Below, in pieces: positions 17,582 to 26,371 of a stretch of 64,000 nt of DNA. Numbering within the stretch: the first letter of the stretch is position 1; each line of letters begins with the position of its first letter. The translations under genes were made by a program, and so were the position numbers. The notes beneath the pieces were generated by a model that was not told where the DNA came from, searched no databases, and saw only the letters and a list, made by a program, of their open reading frames with translations. Origin of the DNA: Citricoccus alkalitolerans (GTDB lineage Bacteria > Actinomycetota > Actinomycetes > Actinomycetales > Micrococcaceae). Where the stretch lies: assembly GCF_039528175.1 (NCBI RefSeq), contig NZ_BAAALH010000001.1:682001-746000 (forward strand), read 5' to 3'.

Positions 17582-18493
17582 ATGCTGTTGACCCCTGATG
17601 CTCCGCGGGAGAACCTGCGCGAATTCATCGACAAACTGCGCAACGGCGGATACACCGTCTCCGACGGGCATACCCCGGACCCGGACCTGATCGACCCCCA
17701 GGGTCGGGCCGTGGAGACCTGGCAGGAGGACTACCCCTACGAGTCGCGACTGTCCCGTGAGGAATACGAGCTCGAGAAGTACAAGCTGCAGATCGAACTG
17801 CTGAAGCTGCAGTACTGGGGCGAGGACACCGACCAGCGGCACATCATCGTCTTCGAGGGCAGGGACGCGGCCGGCAAGGGTGGCACCATCAAGCGCTTCA
17901 CCGAGCATCTGAACCCGCGGACAGCCCGCGTGGTGGCGCTGAACAAGCCCTCGGACCGGGAGCAGGGTCAGTGGTACTTCCAGCGCTACATCAACTATTT
18001 CCCGACCGAGGGCGAGATCGTGCTCTTCGACCGCTCCTGGTACAACCGCGCCGGGGTGGAGCGGGTCATGGGTTTCAGCTCAGACGACCAGTACACGACC
18101 TTCATGAACCAGGTGCCGCTGTTCGAGAAGATGCTCGTGGATGACGGGATCCACCTGACCAAGTTCTGGTTCTCGGTGACGCAGTCCGAACAGCGTACGC
18201 GCTTCGCCATCCGTCAGATCGACCCGGTACGCCAGTGGAAGCTGTCCCCGATGGACCTGGAGTCACTGGACCGTTGGGAGGACTACACGGCCGCCAAGGA
18301 GGCCATGTTCCTCCACACGGACACGGACCACGCGCCGTGGACCACCATCCGCTCCAATGACAAGAAGCGAGCTCGGCTGAACGCCATGCGCTACTTCCTG
18401 TCCAAGTTCGAGTACGACGGCAAGGACCACGAGGTCATCGGTATCCCGGACCCGCTCATCGTCCGCCGGGGACGCGACGCCGTCGGTGACTGA
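17582..18493 (+). CDS. ppk2: polyphosphate kinase 2 family protein
   Basis: 303-residue PPK2 that transfers phosphate between polyphosphate and nucleotides, usually favouring NTP synthesis from polyP. Motifs are Walker A GRDAAGKGG near residue 98, DRSWYNRAGVERVMGF near 162-177 and FWFSVTQSEQ near 198-207. This resembles the single-domain class I enzymes. ATG 17582 is chosen for AAGGAG 5 nt upstream; an in-frame ATG at 17549 gives 11 extra residues. Direction (ADP or GDP use) cannot be read from sequence. Confidence 0.92.
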   Translation: MLLTPDAPRENLREFIDKLRNGGYTVSDGHTPDPDLIDPQGRAVETWQEDYPYESRLSREEYELEKYKLQIELLKLQYWGEDTDQRHIIVFEGRDAAGKGGTIKRFTEHLNPRTARVVALNKPSDREQGQWYFQRYINYFPTEGEIVLFDRSWYNRAGVERVMGFSSDDQYTTFMNQVPLFEKMLVDDGIHLTKFWFSVTQSEQRTRFAIRQIDPVRQWKLSPMDLESLDRWEDYTAAKEAMFLHTDTDHAPWTTIRSNDKKRARLNAMRYFLSKFEYDGKDHEVIGIPDPLIVRRGRDAVGD

Positions 18494-18514
18494 CGCGCGG
18501 CCGGCCAGTCCTGC

Positions 18515-18536
18515 GCCGGTCCGGCCTTGGACCGGC
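18515..18536 (+). terminator. candidate terminator after ppk2
   Basis: GCCGGTCC/GGACCGGC, an 8-bp perfect stem with a 6-nt loop, 22 nt after the ppk2 stop. No U tract. Confidence 0.5.
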
Positions 18537-18647
18537 GGTCAGTGGGGCCTGCGACCGCGTAGGCTGGAGCACGGTCGCACCGCCCCTCCTCGGGCGGAGG
18601 CCCACCCCCTGTTGGTAGCAGCACCGAGCGTGCTGGGAAGGAATGGC

Positions 18648-20126
18648 ATGAAGGCTGACATCGGCGTCACGGGACTAGCGGTCATGGGGGCCAATCTGGC
18701 CCGGAACTTCGCGCGGAACGGCTACACCGTGGCCCTGCACAACCGCAGCCGAGCCAGAACCGATGCGCTCGTGGCCGAGCACGGCAACGAGGGTACCTTC
18801 ATCCCCACGGAGACGCTGACCCAACTGGTCGAGAACCTGGCCGTGCCGCGCCGCGTGCTCATCATGGTCAAGGCCGGTCAGCCCGTGGATGACGTCATCG
18901 ACCAGCTGGTGCCGATGCTGGCACCCGGCGACATCGTCATCGACGCCGGGAACTCCCACTACGAGGACACCCGCCGCCGCGAAGCCGCCCTGGCCGCGAA
19001 GGACCTGCACTTCGTCGGGATCGGCGTGTCCGGCGGCGAGGAGGGTGCGCTCAACGGTCCGGCGATCATGCCCGGCGGGCCGAAGGAGTCCTACGAGGCA
19101 CTCGGTCCCTTGTTGGAGGACATCTCGGCCCACTACGAGGGCGATCCGTGCTGTGCCTGGATCGGCACCGATGGCGCCGGTCACTTCGTCAAGATGGTCC
19201 ACAACGGCATCGAGTACGCGGACATGCAGGTCATCGGCGAGGCCTATGACCTGTTGCGCTCGGTGGGCGGGATCGAGCCGGCCGACCAGGCCGGGATCTT
19301 CCGCTCATGGAACTCCACCGACTTGGCGTCCTACCTGATCGAGATCACGGCCGAGGTCCTCGGACACGTGGACGCCCAGACCGGCAAGCCACTCGTGGAC
19401 GTGATCGTGGACCAGGCGGGTCAGAAGGGCACCGGCCGCTGGACCGCCATCTCCGGGTTGGACCTCGGCTCGCCCATCGGGGCGATCGCCGAATCCGTCT
19501 TCGCCCGATCACTGTCCAGCCAGTCAGAGATCCGTGCCACCGCCCAGCAGATGCTGGCCGCGGGCACCGGCTCGGTGCCCGCCCCGCAGGACGCGGACCG
19601 GGATGCCTTCGTGGAGGACGTCCGTCTGGCGCTGTACGCCTCCAAGCTCGTGTCTTACGCCCAGGGTCTGGACATGCTCACGGCAGCCGCCGCCGAGTAC
19701 GGCTGGTCGCTGGACCTGGGCACCATCGCCTCGCTCTGGCGGGACGGGTGCATCATCCGTGCCGACCTGCTCGACGTCATCATGAAGGCATTCGGCGGCC
19801 GGGACACCTCCCGCCACCCGGAACCCGGCACCACCGCCGAGGGCCAGCCGTCCAATCTGCTGTTCGCCCCGGAGTTCCGGGATGCGATCGCCGCCGCGCT
19901 GCCGGCCTGGCGCCGCGTGGTCGCCACCGCCGTGGCCGCCGGGGTGCCGGTGCCGGTCTTCTCCTCGGCCCTGTCCTACTATGACGGGCTGCGCCGTGAT
20001 CGCCTGCCCGCCGCCCTGACCCAGGGCCTGCGCGACTATTTCGGCGCGCACACCTACCGCCGCGCTGACCGCGAGGGCACCTTCCACACCTTGTGGTCGG
20101 GGGACCGCAGCGAGATCGAGGCCTGA
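18648..20126 (+). CDS. gnd: 6-phosphogluconate dehydrogenase (NADP+, decarboxylating)
   Basis: Oxidative pentose-phosphate enzyme converting 6-phosphogluconate to ribulose 5-phosphate and NADPH. The 492 residues match the long, homodimeric bacterial type. The N-terminal Rossmann motif is GVTGLAVMGANLARNFA (6-22), the substrate region VGIGVSGGEEGALNGP, the catalytic HFVKMVHNGIEYADMQ, and the C-terminus DYFGAHTYRRADREGTFHTL. Start ATG 18648 (MKADIGVTG) follows GGGAAGGA. It is monocistronic, ending at the strong terminator that it shares with cysE. Confidence 0.97.
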   Translation: MKADIGVTGLAVMGANLARNFARNGYTVALHNRSRARTDALVAEHGNEGTFIPTETLTQLVENLAVPRRVLIMVKAGQPVDDVIDQLVPMLAPGDIVIDAGNSHYEDTRRREAALAAKDLHFVGIGVSGGEEGALNGPAIMPGGPKESYEALGPLLEDISAHYEGDPCCAWIGTDGAGHFVKMVHNGIEYADMQVIGEAYDLLRSVGGIEPADQAGIFRSWNSTDLASYLIEITAEVLGHVDAQTGKPLVDVIVDQAGQKGTGRWTAISGLDLGSPIGAIAESVFARSLSSQSEIRATAQQMLAAGTGSVPAPQDADRDAFVEDVRLALYASKLVSYAQGLDMLTAAAAEYGWSLDLGTIASLWRDGCIIRADLLDVIMKAFGGRDTSRHPEPGTTAEGQPSNLLFAPEFRDAIAAALPAWRRVVATAVAAGVPVPVFSSALSYYDGLRRDRLPAALTQGLRDYFGAHTYRRADREGTFHTLWSGDRSEIEA

Positions 20127-20150
20127 GGCCCAGCCCTCGTCCTCACGGAG

Positions 20151-20226
20151 TACGACGACGGCCGGCACCTTCTACNNNNNNNNNNNNNNNNNNNNNNNNN
20201 NACGGAAGGTGCCGGCCGTCGTCGTA
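20151..20226. terminator. bidirectional terminator whose loop is masked by N
   Basis: A perfect 22-bp inverted repeat: 20151-20172 pairs with 20205-20226 (cores GACGACGGCCGGCACC and GGTGCCGGCCGTCGTC). The 32 nt between include 26 N (20176-20201). It lies between the convergent genes gnd and cysE, so it likely serves both. The N run falls exactly in the hairpin loop, suggesting a read or assembly failure at a very stable structure. Confidence 0.88.
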
Positions 20227-20260
20227 CCGGGATGGGGGTTTGTTCTCGGCGTTGAGCCGG

Positions 20261-20845
20261 TCAGATCCACATGGCGGGGTCCACGTACTCCGCCGGGTCC
20301 ACGGCCGGCAGCTGCTCCTTGGGCGAGCGGTGCCGGAAGGTCGCGGGGATGCCGGTGGCGATCGAGTCCGCCGGGGTGTCCTTGACCACGACTGCGTTCG
20401 CGCCGACCGAGGAGCCCTGGCCGATCTCCACCGGGCCCAGGATCTTCGCCCCGGCCCCGACCACCACGCCGTCATGCAGGGTGGGGTGGCGCTTCACCTG
20501 CTCCAGGGAGCGGCCGCCGAGGGTGACGCCGTGGTAGAGCATCACGTCGTCCCCGATCTCGGCCGTCTCACCGATGACCACGCCCATGCCGTGGTCGATG
20601 AAGAACCGGCGGCCGATGGTCGCCCCGGGATGGATTTCGATGCCGGTCAGGGTGCGGGCGGCCTGGGAGAGCACCCGTGCAGGGGTTCTGAGCTTCTCGT
20701 GCTGCCACATCCGGTGCGTCAGGCGATGGGCCCAGATGGCATGCAGACCTGAGTAGACGACGGCGACCTCCAGGTTCCCACGCGCCGCCGGGTCATGGGA
20801 CCGGGCATTGGCGATGTCTTCCTTCAATCGGGACAGGAAACCCAC
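20261..20845 (-). CDS. cysE: serine O-acetyltransferase
   Basis: First committed step of cysteine synthesis: L-serine plus acetyl-CoA to O-acetylserine. The 194-residue short form (EpsC/SrpH-like) has a left-handed beta-helix of hexapeptide repeats from about residue 65, with the active-site block DHGMGVVIGETAEIGDDV and GVTLGGRSLEQVKRHPTL. It ends EYVDPAMWI, lacking the classical Ile-terminal tail in a long form. It lies directly after cysK (69 nt), so the two form a cysK-cysE operon. Confidence 0.94.
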   Translation of the reverse strand: MGFLSRLKEDIANARSHDPAARGNLEVAVVYSGLHAIWAHRLTHRMWQHEKLRTPARVLSQAARTLTGIEIHPGATIGRRFFIDHGMGVVIGETAEIGDDVMLYHGVTLGGRSLEQVKRHPTLHDGVVVGAGAKILGPVEIGQGSSVGANAVVVKDTPADSIATGIPATFRHRSPKEQLPAVDPAEYVDPAMWI

Positions 20846-20914
20846 TGGTGGCCTTTCGATCGGGTGGTTCCGGGCTGCGCCGGGATGCCGGGGAGAGGAG
20901 GGGCGACCGGCCGG

Positions 20915-21850
20915 TCAGCCCCGGATGTCCTCGAACAGGACGGTGGAGATGTACCGCTCGCCGTAGTCCGGGACGATCGCCACGATGAGTTTGTCCCGGT
21001 TCTCCTCGCGCTTGGCGATCTCCAGGGCGGCGGACACGATGGCTCCGGCCGAGATGCCGCCGAGGATGCCCTCGCGGGTGCCCATGGTGCGGGCGACGTT
21101 GACGGACTCCTCGAGCGTGGCGGTGTACACCTCGTCGTAGATCTCGGTGTCGAGGACCTCCGGGACGAAGTTGGCGCCGAGACCCTGGATCTTGTGCGGG
21201 CCGGGCTTGCCACCGGAGAGGATCGGGGAGTCGGAGGGCTCCACGGCCACGATGCCGATCCCGGGCTTCTGCTCTCGAAGGTAACGGCCGGCGCCGGTGA
21301 TGGTGCCGCCGGTGCCGATGCCGGACACCAGGATGTCCACGGTGCCGTCGGTGTCGTTCCAGATCTCCGGACCCGTGGTGTCGTAGTGGGCCTGGACATT
21401 GGCCTGCGTGGAGAACTGCCGTGCCCAGATGGCGTTGTCCGAGTCGGCGACGATCTGCTGGGCCTTCTCCAGGGCTCCGCGCATGCCGTCGGCGCCCGGG
21501 GTCAGCACGATTTCCGCCCCGTAGGCGCGCAGCATCACCCGGCGCTCGTTGGACATGGTCTCCGGCATGGTGAGGATGACCTGGTAACCACGGGCCGCGC
21601 CCACCATGGCCAGGGCGATCCCGGTGTTGCCGGAGGTGCCCTCCACGATGGTGCCGCCGGGCTTCAGCTCACCGGAGGCCTCGGCGGCGTCCACGATGGA
21701 GCGTCCAATGCGGTCCTTGACGGAGTTGGCCGGGTTGTAGAACTCGGCCTTGACGGCGACCTTGCCGGGAAGGCCCTCGGCCAGGTGGTTGAGCATGACC
21801 AGCGGGGTGTTGCCGATGGCTTCGGTGATGTTGTTCAGGATGTTGGCCAA
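20915..21850 (-). CDS. cysK: O-acetylserine sulfhydrylase (cysteine synthase A), TTG start
   Basis: PLP enzyme replacing the acetyl group of O-acetylserine with sulfide to give cysteine. It has 311 residues from TTG 21850: GGAAGGA sits 8 nt upstream and the next residues ANILNNITEAIGNTPL match the family N-terminus. The only other upstream in-frame start, at 21886, is also TTG and would add 12 unconserved residues. The Schiff-base lysine is Lys45 in NPANSVKDR and the phosphate loop is GTSGNTG. It is paired with cysE downstream. Confidence 0.95.
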   Translation of the reverse strand: MANILNNITEAIGNTPLVMLNHLAEGLPGKVAVKAEFYNPANSVKDRIGRSIVDAAEASGELKPGGTIVEGTSGNTGIALAMVGAARGYQVILTMPETMSNERRVMLRAYGAEIVLTPGADGMRGALEKAQQIVADSDNAIWARQFSTQANVQAHYDTTGPEIWNDTDGTVDILVSGIGTGGTITGAGRYLREQKPGIGIVAVEPSDSPILSGGKPGPHKIQGLGANFVPEVLDTEIYDEVYTATLEESVNVARTMGTREGILGGISAGAIVSAALEIAKREENRDKLIVAIVPDYGERYISTVLFEDIRG

Positions 21851-21922
21851 GACGGTGTTCCTTCCAGAAACGGTGGACGTGGGCAAGCCGGGGCCCGCCG
21901 GGAAAACAGTGCTGACTTCAGC

Positions 21923-22573
21923 CTATGACAGGCCGGTGCTCTCCGAGGGTTCCACGAGCCATTCCGAGTAACGCTGGCGCACCTTGGCCAGCTTCGGGGT
22001 GATGATCACGTGGCAGTAGCCGACGTCCGGGCGGTTGGAATAGAAGTCCTGGTGGAAGTCCTCGGCCGCGTACCACGTGCCGAGCGGCTCGATGGTGGTG
22101 ACGATGGGGTCCGCCCAGTTCTCCTGGTTGCGCCGGATGGCCGAACGGTACAGCTCCTCGTCCGCGGCGTCCGCCGGGAACAGGGCTGACCGGTATTGGG
22201 TGCCGACGTCGTGGCCCTGGCGGTTCAGGGTCGTCGGGTCATGTCCGGTGAAGAAGAGGTCCATGATGAGGTCCGCGCTGACCACAGACTCGTCGAACCC
22301 GACGCGGACGGCCTCGGCATGGCCCGTGCGGCCCGAGCAGACGGACTCGTAGGTGGGGTTCGGCCAGTCGCTGCCGGTGTACCCGGATTCCACGGAGGAG
22401 ACTCCGCGGATCCGCCGGTAGACAGCGTCCAGGCACCAGAAGCAACCGCCGGCCATGGTCAGCACTCGGTGGGACGAGCGCTGGTCCCCGGAGGCAGGGG
22501 CGGAGCTGGCACCGGGGGCGTCGGCGGCGTCAGTGGCAGCTGTGGCTTGAGGGGCGTTGTCGAGATCACTCAC
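21923..22573 (-). CDS. msrA: peptide-methionine (S)-S-oxide reductase
   Basis: Repairs oxidised methionine. The 216 residues include the active-site motif GGCFWC with catalytic Cys44, GYTGSDWPNPTYESVCSG, GHAEAVRVGFD and YRSALFP. A possible resolving cysteine lies in RPDVGYCHVIITP. The N-terminal ~34 residues are an Ala/Asp-rich tail without a signal peptide. Divergent from the Nif3-like gene, 57 nt apart. Confidence 0.95.
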   Translation of the reverse strand: MSDLDNAPQATAATDAADAPGASSAPASGDQRSSHRVLTMAGGCFWCLDAVYRRIRGVSSVESGYTGSDWPNPTYESVCSGRTGHAEAVRVGFDESVVSADLIMDLFFTGHDPTTLNRQGHDVGTQYRSALFPADAADEELYRSAIRRNQENWADPIVTTIEPLGTWYAAEDFHQDFYSNRPDVGYCHVIITPKLAKVRQRYSEWLVEPSESTGLS

Positions 22574-22630
22574 ATTCCCCTACAGCACCACGCTGGCCGC
22601 GTTCATTCCCGGGTCAGGCAGAATGGCACC

Positions 22631-23521
22631 ATGAGCGCCGAGACCCACGCCACGGATGCGAACACCCCGAACACAACGACGCCGACCCTTGCCCAGGTGC
22701 TGGAGTGCTTCGAGGAGTTGTGGCCGGCCTCCCTGGCCGAACCGTGGGACGCCACCGGCCTGGTGGCCGGCCGCCCCGAGCAACCGGTGGGACGGATTCA
22801 TTTCGCGGTGGACCCCGTCCAGGACGTGGTGGACGAGGCCGTGGGCGCCGGCGCCCAGCTGCTCGTTACCCACCACCCCCTGCTGTTGCGAGGCGTGACC
22901 TCGGTGGCCGCCACCGGCTTCAAGGGACAGGCCGTCCACACCCTGATCGAGGGCGGCTGTGCGCTCTTGACTGCCCACACGAATGCGGATTCCGCCGTCG
23001 GCGGGGTCTCGGATGTCATCGCGGACATCCTCGGACTGGAATCGGTCGTGCCCCTGGCCCCCACGCAGGGCGGGCTGCCCGAGGAGGGCATCGGCCGGGT
23101 GGGGCGCCTGCCGCAGGCGCTCACGCTCTCCGAATTCGCAGCCCGCGTCTTCGGGGCCATGCCCGCCGTCGCCGGAGGCGTCCGGGTGGCCGGCGACCGG
23201 GACGGCATCATCCAGACCGTGGCCGTCTGCGGCGGGGCCGGGGACAGCCTGTTCAACCAGGTCCGAGCAGCCCAGGCGGACGTCTACGTCACGGCAGACC
23301 TCCGCCACCACCCCGCCTCCGAGCTGCGGGAAGCCGCCCGTCTGACCGGTGGCCGTCCCTACCTCGTGGAGGTCTCCCATTTCGGCAGTGAGTGGCTGTG
23401 GCTGCCGGCGGCCGCCGAGGCGCTGGACACCCTGCTCACCGATCGTGGCTTCGACGTGGAGATCGCCGTGAGCTCGTACAACTCCGATCCCTGGGACTTC
23501 GTTCTGACTCCCGGGCCGTGA
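22631..23521 (+). CDS. Nif3-like dinuclear metal-centre protein
   Basis: 296-residue Nif3/YbgI/YqfO-family protein. Metal-site residues are visible in LLVTHHPLLLRG (His-His), AHTNADSAVGGVSD (His/Asp) and the C-terminal EVSHFGSEW (His, Glu). It is sometimes called GTP cyclohydrolase I type 2, but that activity is doubtful, so no symbol is given. It starts a three-gene run with the zinc-ribbon relic and the RNase H fusion, spaced 24 and 77 nt, the same order as Rv2230c-Rv2229c-Rv2228c of M. tuberculosis. Confidence 0.92.
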   Translation: MSAETHATDANTPNTTTPTLAQVLECFEELWPASLAEPWDATGLVAGRPEQPVGRIHFAVDPVQDVVDEAVGAGAQLLVTHHPLLLRGVTSVAATGFKGQAVHTLIEGGCALLTAHTNADSAVGGVSDVIADILGLESVVPLAPTQGGLPEEGIGRVGRLPQALTLSEFAARVFGAMPAVAGGVRVAGDRDGIIQTVAVCGGAGDSLFNQVRAAQADVYVTADLRHHPASELREAARLTGGRPYLVEVSHFGSEWLWLPAAAEALDTLLTDRGFDVEIAVSSYNSDPWDFVLTPGP

Positions 23522-23545
23522 CCACCGAACCGTAAGGACACCACC

Positions 23546-24292
23546 ATGAGCAACGCCCCCACTGTCCCCCTCGCCGACCAGTTGCGCCTGCTTGAACTCC
23601 AGCAGCTGGACACAGCCCTGGACCGCGCCCGTCACCGCATGCAACAACTACGCCAGGACCCGGACTACGCCCGGCTTCAGCAGGAGCTGGCGGATTACCA
23701 ACGGGCCGCCGAGGAGACCGCCACCGGCCTGGCCGAGGCCCGGAAGGCAGTCCGGACGGCAGAGGCCACGGTGGCCGGTGTGCAGGAACGCCGGGACCGC
23801 AACCAGAAGCGCCTCGATGCCGGGCAGGGGTCCGCCAAGGACCTGGAGAACATGATGCACGAGTTGCAGACGCTCAAGGCCCTGCAGGACGAGCACGAGG
23901 GGACCGAGCTGGAGGCCATGGAGGCCGCAGAGCAGGCCGAGGCGGCCGACGTCGATGCTCAGCGCCGCCTGGCCGCGGCCCAGACGGAAGCGCAGGAACG
24001 CGGTGCCGCGCTGAAGGCGGAGGCGGCCGGCGTCGCCGCCGAAGGCAAGGACCTCACCGGCCGGCGCCAGGCCCTCGCCGCCACCCTGCCCACCGGCCTG
24101 GTGGCCCGTTATGACAAGATCCGGGAGCGCAACGGCGGGATCGGCGCGGCGCGGCTTGTCGGGAACAAGTCCGAGGCCTCCGGCATGCCGCTGAGCCCTG
24201 CCGACCTGGCGCAGATCGAGCAGACACCCGTGGAGACGTTGGCCTACTGCCCCGACTCAGGAGCCATCCTGGTCCGCGCCGAACAGGCCTAG
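23546..24292 (+). CDS. coiled-coil protein of the C4-type zinc-ribbon family, zinc site lost
   Basis: 248 residues: a long helical hairpin rich in Ala, Glu, Gln and Arg (about 10-180), then a short C-terminal domain (GIGAARLVGN, LSPADLAQIEQTP, YCPDSGAILVRAEQ). Homologues such as Rv2229c and CT398-like proteins have four cysteines in that last domain; here only one remains (in YCPDSG), so zinc binding is unlikely. Function is unknown; the conserved link to Nif3 and RNase H suggests a common process. GTAAGGA-type ribosome site before ATG 23546. Confidence 0.85.
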   Translation: MSNAPTVPLADQLRLLELQQLDTALDRARHRMQQLRQDPDYARLQQELADYQRAAEETATGLAEARKAVRTAEATVAGVQERRDRNQKRLDAGQGSAKDLENMMHELQTLKALQDEHEGTELEAMEAAEQAEAADVDAQRRLAAAQTEAQERGAALKAEAAGVAAEGKDLTGRRQALAATLPTGLVARYDKIRERNGGIGAARLVGNKSEASGMPLSPADLAQIEQTPVETLAYCPDSGAILVRAEQA

Positions 24293-24369
24293 ACTCGACC
24301 AGTTCCGCACCGCACCCGCACCACCCCCATTGATCCACACCATCCTCACCCTCCATAGGAGAATTCCGC

Positions 24370-25389
24370 GTGACCCAGCAGTCCACCCCCTCCACCGGCC
24401 GTCTCCTCTATGTCGAGGCCGATGGCGGCTCCCGCGGCAATCCAGGTGTGGCCGGCTACGGAGCGCTGGTGCGCGATCCATCTACCGGAGCGGTCCTGGA
24501 CATCGACGCCCAGCCGCTGGGGCGGGCCTCGAACAACGTGGCGGAGTACTCGGGCATGATCGCCGGACTGCGGATGGCCCGGCGGATCGACCCGGATGCT
24601 GCCGTGCACGTGCGGCTCGACTCCAAACTGGTGGTGGAGCAGATGAGTGGCCGCTGGAAGATCAAGCACGCCGACATGCAGAAGCTGGCCGCCGAGGCCC
24701 GAGGCATCCTTCCCGCCGGTCAGGTCACCTACGAGTGGATTCCGCGCGCCAAGAACAAGGATGCCGACCTGCTCTCCAACGAGGCCATGGACGCGGGGGC
24801 CGCCGGCACCGAGTGGGTCAAGGCAACGTCGGGCATCAAGGTCACCGGGGACTCCTCCGCCTCCGCACACACTCCCTCACCTGCTCGCGAGGCCTCACCA
24901 GCAGCCACCCACGACGCCGGCCTGCTCGCCCCGGCTGAGCGGGATGCGGTGCCCGCCGCGGCTGCCGCCCCGGCCGGCGTCACGCCTCCACGGCGGGCGG
25001 GACGCCTGCACCACGTGGAGATCTGGGTGGAGGATCTCGAGGCCGCACGGTCGAGCCTGGGATGGTTGTTCCAGGAACTCGGATATGCCGTGAGCGGGGA
25101 GTGGTCCGAGGGGACCAGCTACCAAGGGGCAGGGGAGTACCTGGTCCTGGAATCGGGCCCGCATGTCAGGGCCAGCGGCCATGACCGGTTGAAGCCGGGA
25201 CTGAACCACGTGGCGTTCCACGCCGGCTCACGGGAGGACGTCGATGATCTGACCGAGGCCGCACTGAGCCGCGGCTTCACACTGCTGTTCGCGGACCGGC
25301 ATCCCTTCGCCGGCGGCCGGAACCACTACGCGGCCTACCTGGAGGCACCGGGCGGTTTCGAGGTCGAGCTCGTGGCCGAGCCGGCCTAG
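24370..25389 (+). CDS. RNase HI fused to a VOC (glyoxalase/bleomycin-resistance) domain
   Basis: 339 residues in two domains. RNase HI covers about 11-147 with all four acidic active-site residues: Asp18 (EADGGSRGNPG), Glu59 (NNVAEYSG), Asp84 (RLDSKLVVEQ) and Asp133 (NKDADLLSNE). It should cut RNA in RNA-DNA hybrids. A Ser/Pro/Ala-rich linker (about 155-210) leads to a VOC domain (212-337; LHHVEIWVEDLE, LNHVAFHAGS, GFEVELVAEP). In mycobacteria the same locus encodes RNase HI fused to a CobC-type phosphatase. Start GTG 24370 with AGGAG upstream. What the VOC domain binds is unknown. Confidence 0.88.
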   Translation: MTQQSTPSTGRLLYVEADGGSRGNPGVAGYGALVRDPSTGAVLDIDAQPLGRASNNVAEYSGMIAGLRMARRIDPDAAVHVRLDSKLVVEQMSGRWKIKHADMQKLAAEARGILPAGQVTYEWIPRAKNKDADLLSNEAMDAGAAGTEWVKATSGIKVTGDSSASAHTPSPAREASPAATHDAGLLAPAERDAVPAAAAAPAGVTPPRRAGRLHHVEIWVEDLEAARSSLGWLFQELGYAVSGEWSEGTSYQGAGEYLVLESGPHVRASGHDRLKPGLNHVAFHAGSREDVDDLTEAALSRGFTLLFADRHPFAGGRNHYAAYLEAPGGFEVELVAEPA

Positions 25390-25402
25390 CGGGTCAGGAT
25401 CC

Positions 25403-26209
25403 TCAGACCGTCGTGTGCTCGTCCGGGAGAGTGATCTGCAGGCTCGACGGCTTGATCCCGGTTCCCGGTACGAGGTCAACGGACCAGTCGTGGGAGCCCT
25501 CGGCGGAACCGGCGGCCGCGATCACCTCGGCGGCGGACTCGGGTGATTTCACGACCCGGGGGCCGGCCAGCAGCAGCTCACGGGCCACCAGGCCACGGGT
25601 GTACTTGGCGAAATGGGAGACGACTTTTCGCTCACCGTTCCGGATCTGGAAGACATCCACGGTGGCGGTGATCGACGCTGGGGCCCTCCACTGCGCCGCA
25701 TAGCCACCGGATCGGCCGTCGATGATGACGCCGGAGTGCTCGGCGTGGGCATCCAACGGAGGGGTGAGCCGCGGCTTCCACCAGCTGGACATACGGCCCA
25801 GACCGGGCAGGGAGCTGGTCACGGACAGGCGGTGGTTCGGGATGTGGTCGCCCAGGGCGAGCACCCCGAACAGGCCGGAGAAGATCAGGACCTTCTCGCG
25901 GGCCCGCCGACGGGCCGTATCCGGGAGGGAGGCGTAGTCGAGGGCGTCGTAGAGCACTCCGGTGAAGACCTGGTGGGCCGGGGCAGCAGGCGACTCCATG
26001 AGCACCACGTTGGCATCGATGTCCGCCCGTACGGTCTCGCCCACACCCAGCACCTCGGCAGCATCGGGGGCGGAGGAGACGGCAGCGAGGATGCCCATGG
26101 CCGTGGTCCTTTCACCGGCCAGCGTGGGCAGGACAAGGGAGGTGAGGTCCAGGGGTGCGCCGGAACGGGGAGCGGTCTTGCCCTCGGAGGGCGGCAACAG
26201 GATGAGCAC
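25403..26209 (-). CDS. yaaA: YaaA family (DUF328) peroxide-stress protein
   Basis: 268 residues. Family blocks are MLILLPPSEGKT at the N-terminus, VFTGVLYDAL, KVLIFSGLFGVL, and VVSHFAKYTRGLVARELL. In Escherichia coli YaaA lowers intracellular free iron under hydrogen peroxide stress and binds DNA; actinobacterial members are less studied. Converges with the RNase H-VOC gene, 13 nt between stops. No neighbouring iron or peroxide genes. Confidence 0.9.
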   Translation of the reverse strand: MLILLPPSEGKTAPRSGAPLDLTSLVLPTLAGERTTAMGILAAVSSAPDAAEVLGVGETVRADIDANVVLMESPAAPAHQVFTGVLYDALDYASLPDTARRRAREKVLIFSGLFGVLALGDHIPNHRLSVTSSLPGLGRMSSWWKPRLTPPLDAHAEHSGVIIDGRSGGYAAQWRAPASITATVDVFQIRNGERKVVSHFAKYTRGLVARELLLAGPRVVKSPESAAEVIAAAGSAEGSHDWSVDLVPGTGIKPSSLQITLPDEHTTV

Positions 26210-26296
26210 CGAAACAGCCTAGCGATCCCCGCCGGGCCCCGCGCACCACGTCGATCCGCGCAGCTGGCGGAAGCACAGTAGCTCGGGCCACGGACC

Positions 26297-26340
26297 GGAC
26301 ATCGATACGGACATCGATACGGACGCCGGTACGGACATCA
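26297..26340. repeat. 12-nt tandem repeat upstream of rnpB
   Basis: Nearly four units of 12 nt: GGACATCGATAC twice exactly (26297-26320), GGACGCCGGTAC, then a partial GGACATCA. It lies between the divergent yaaA and rnpB, about 30-75 nt before the RNase P RNA. Confidence 0.85.
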
Positions 26341-26371
26341 CCGTGGCAGGCCACCGGTAGACTGGTGCGCC

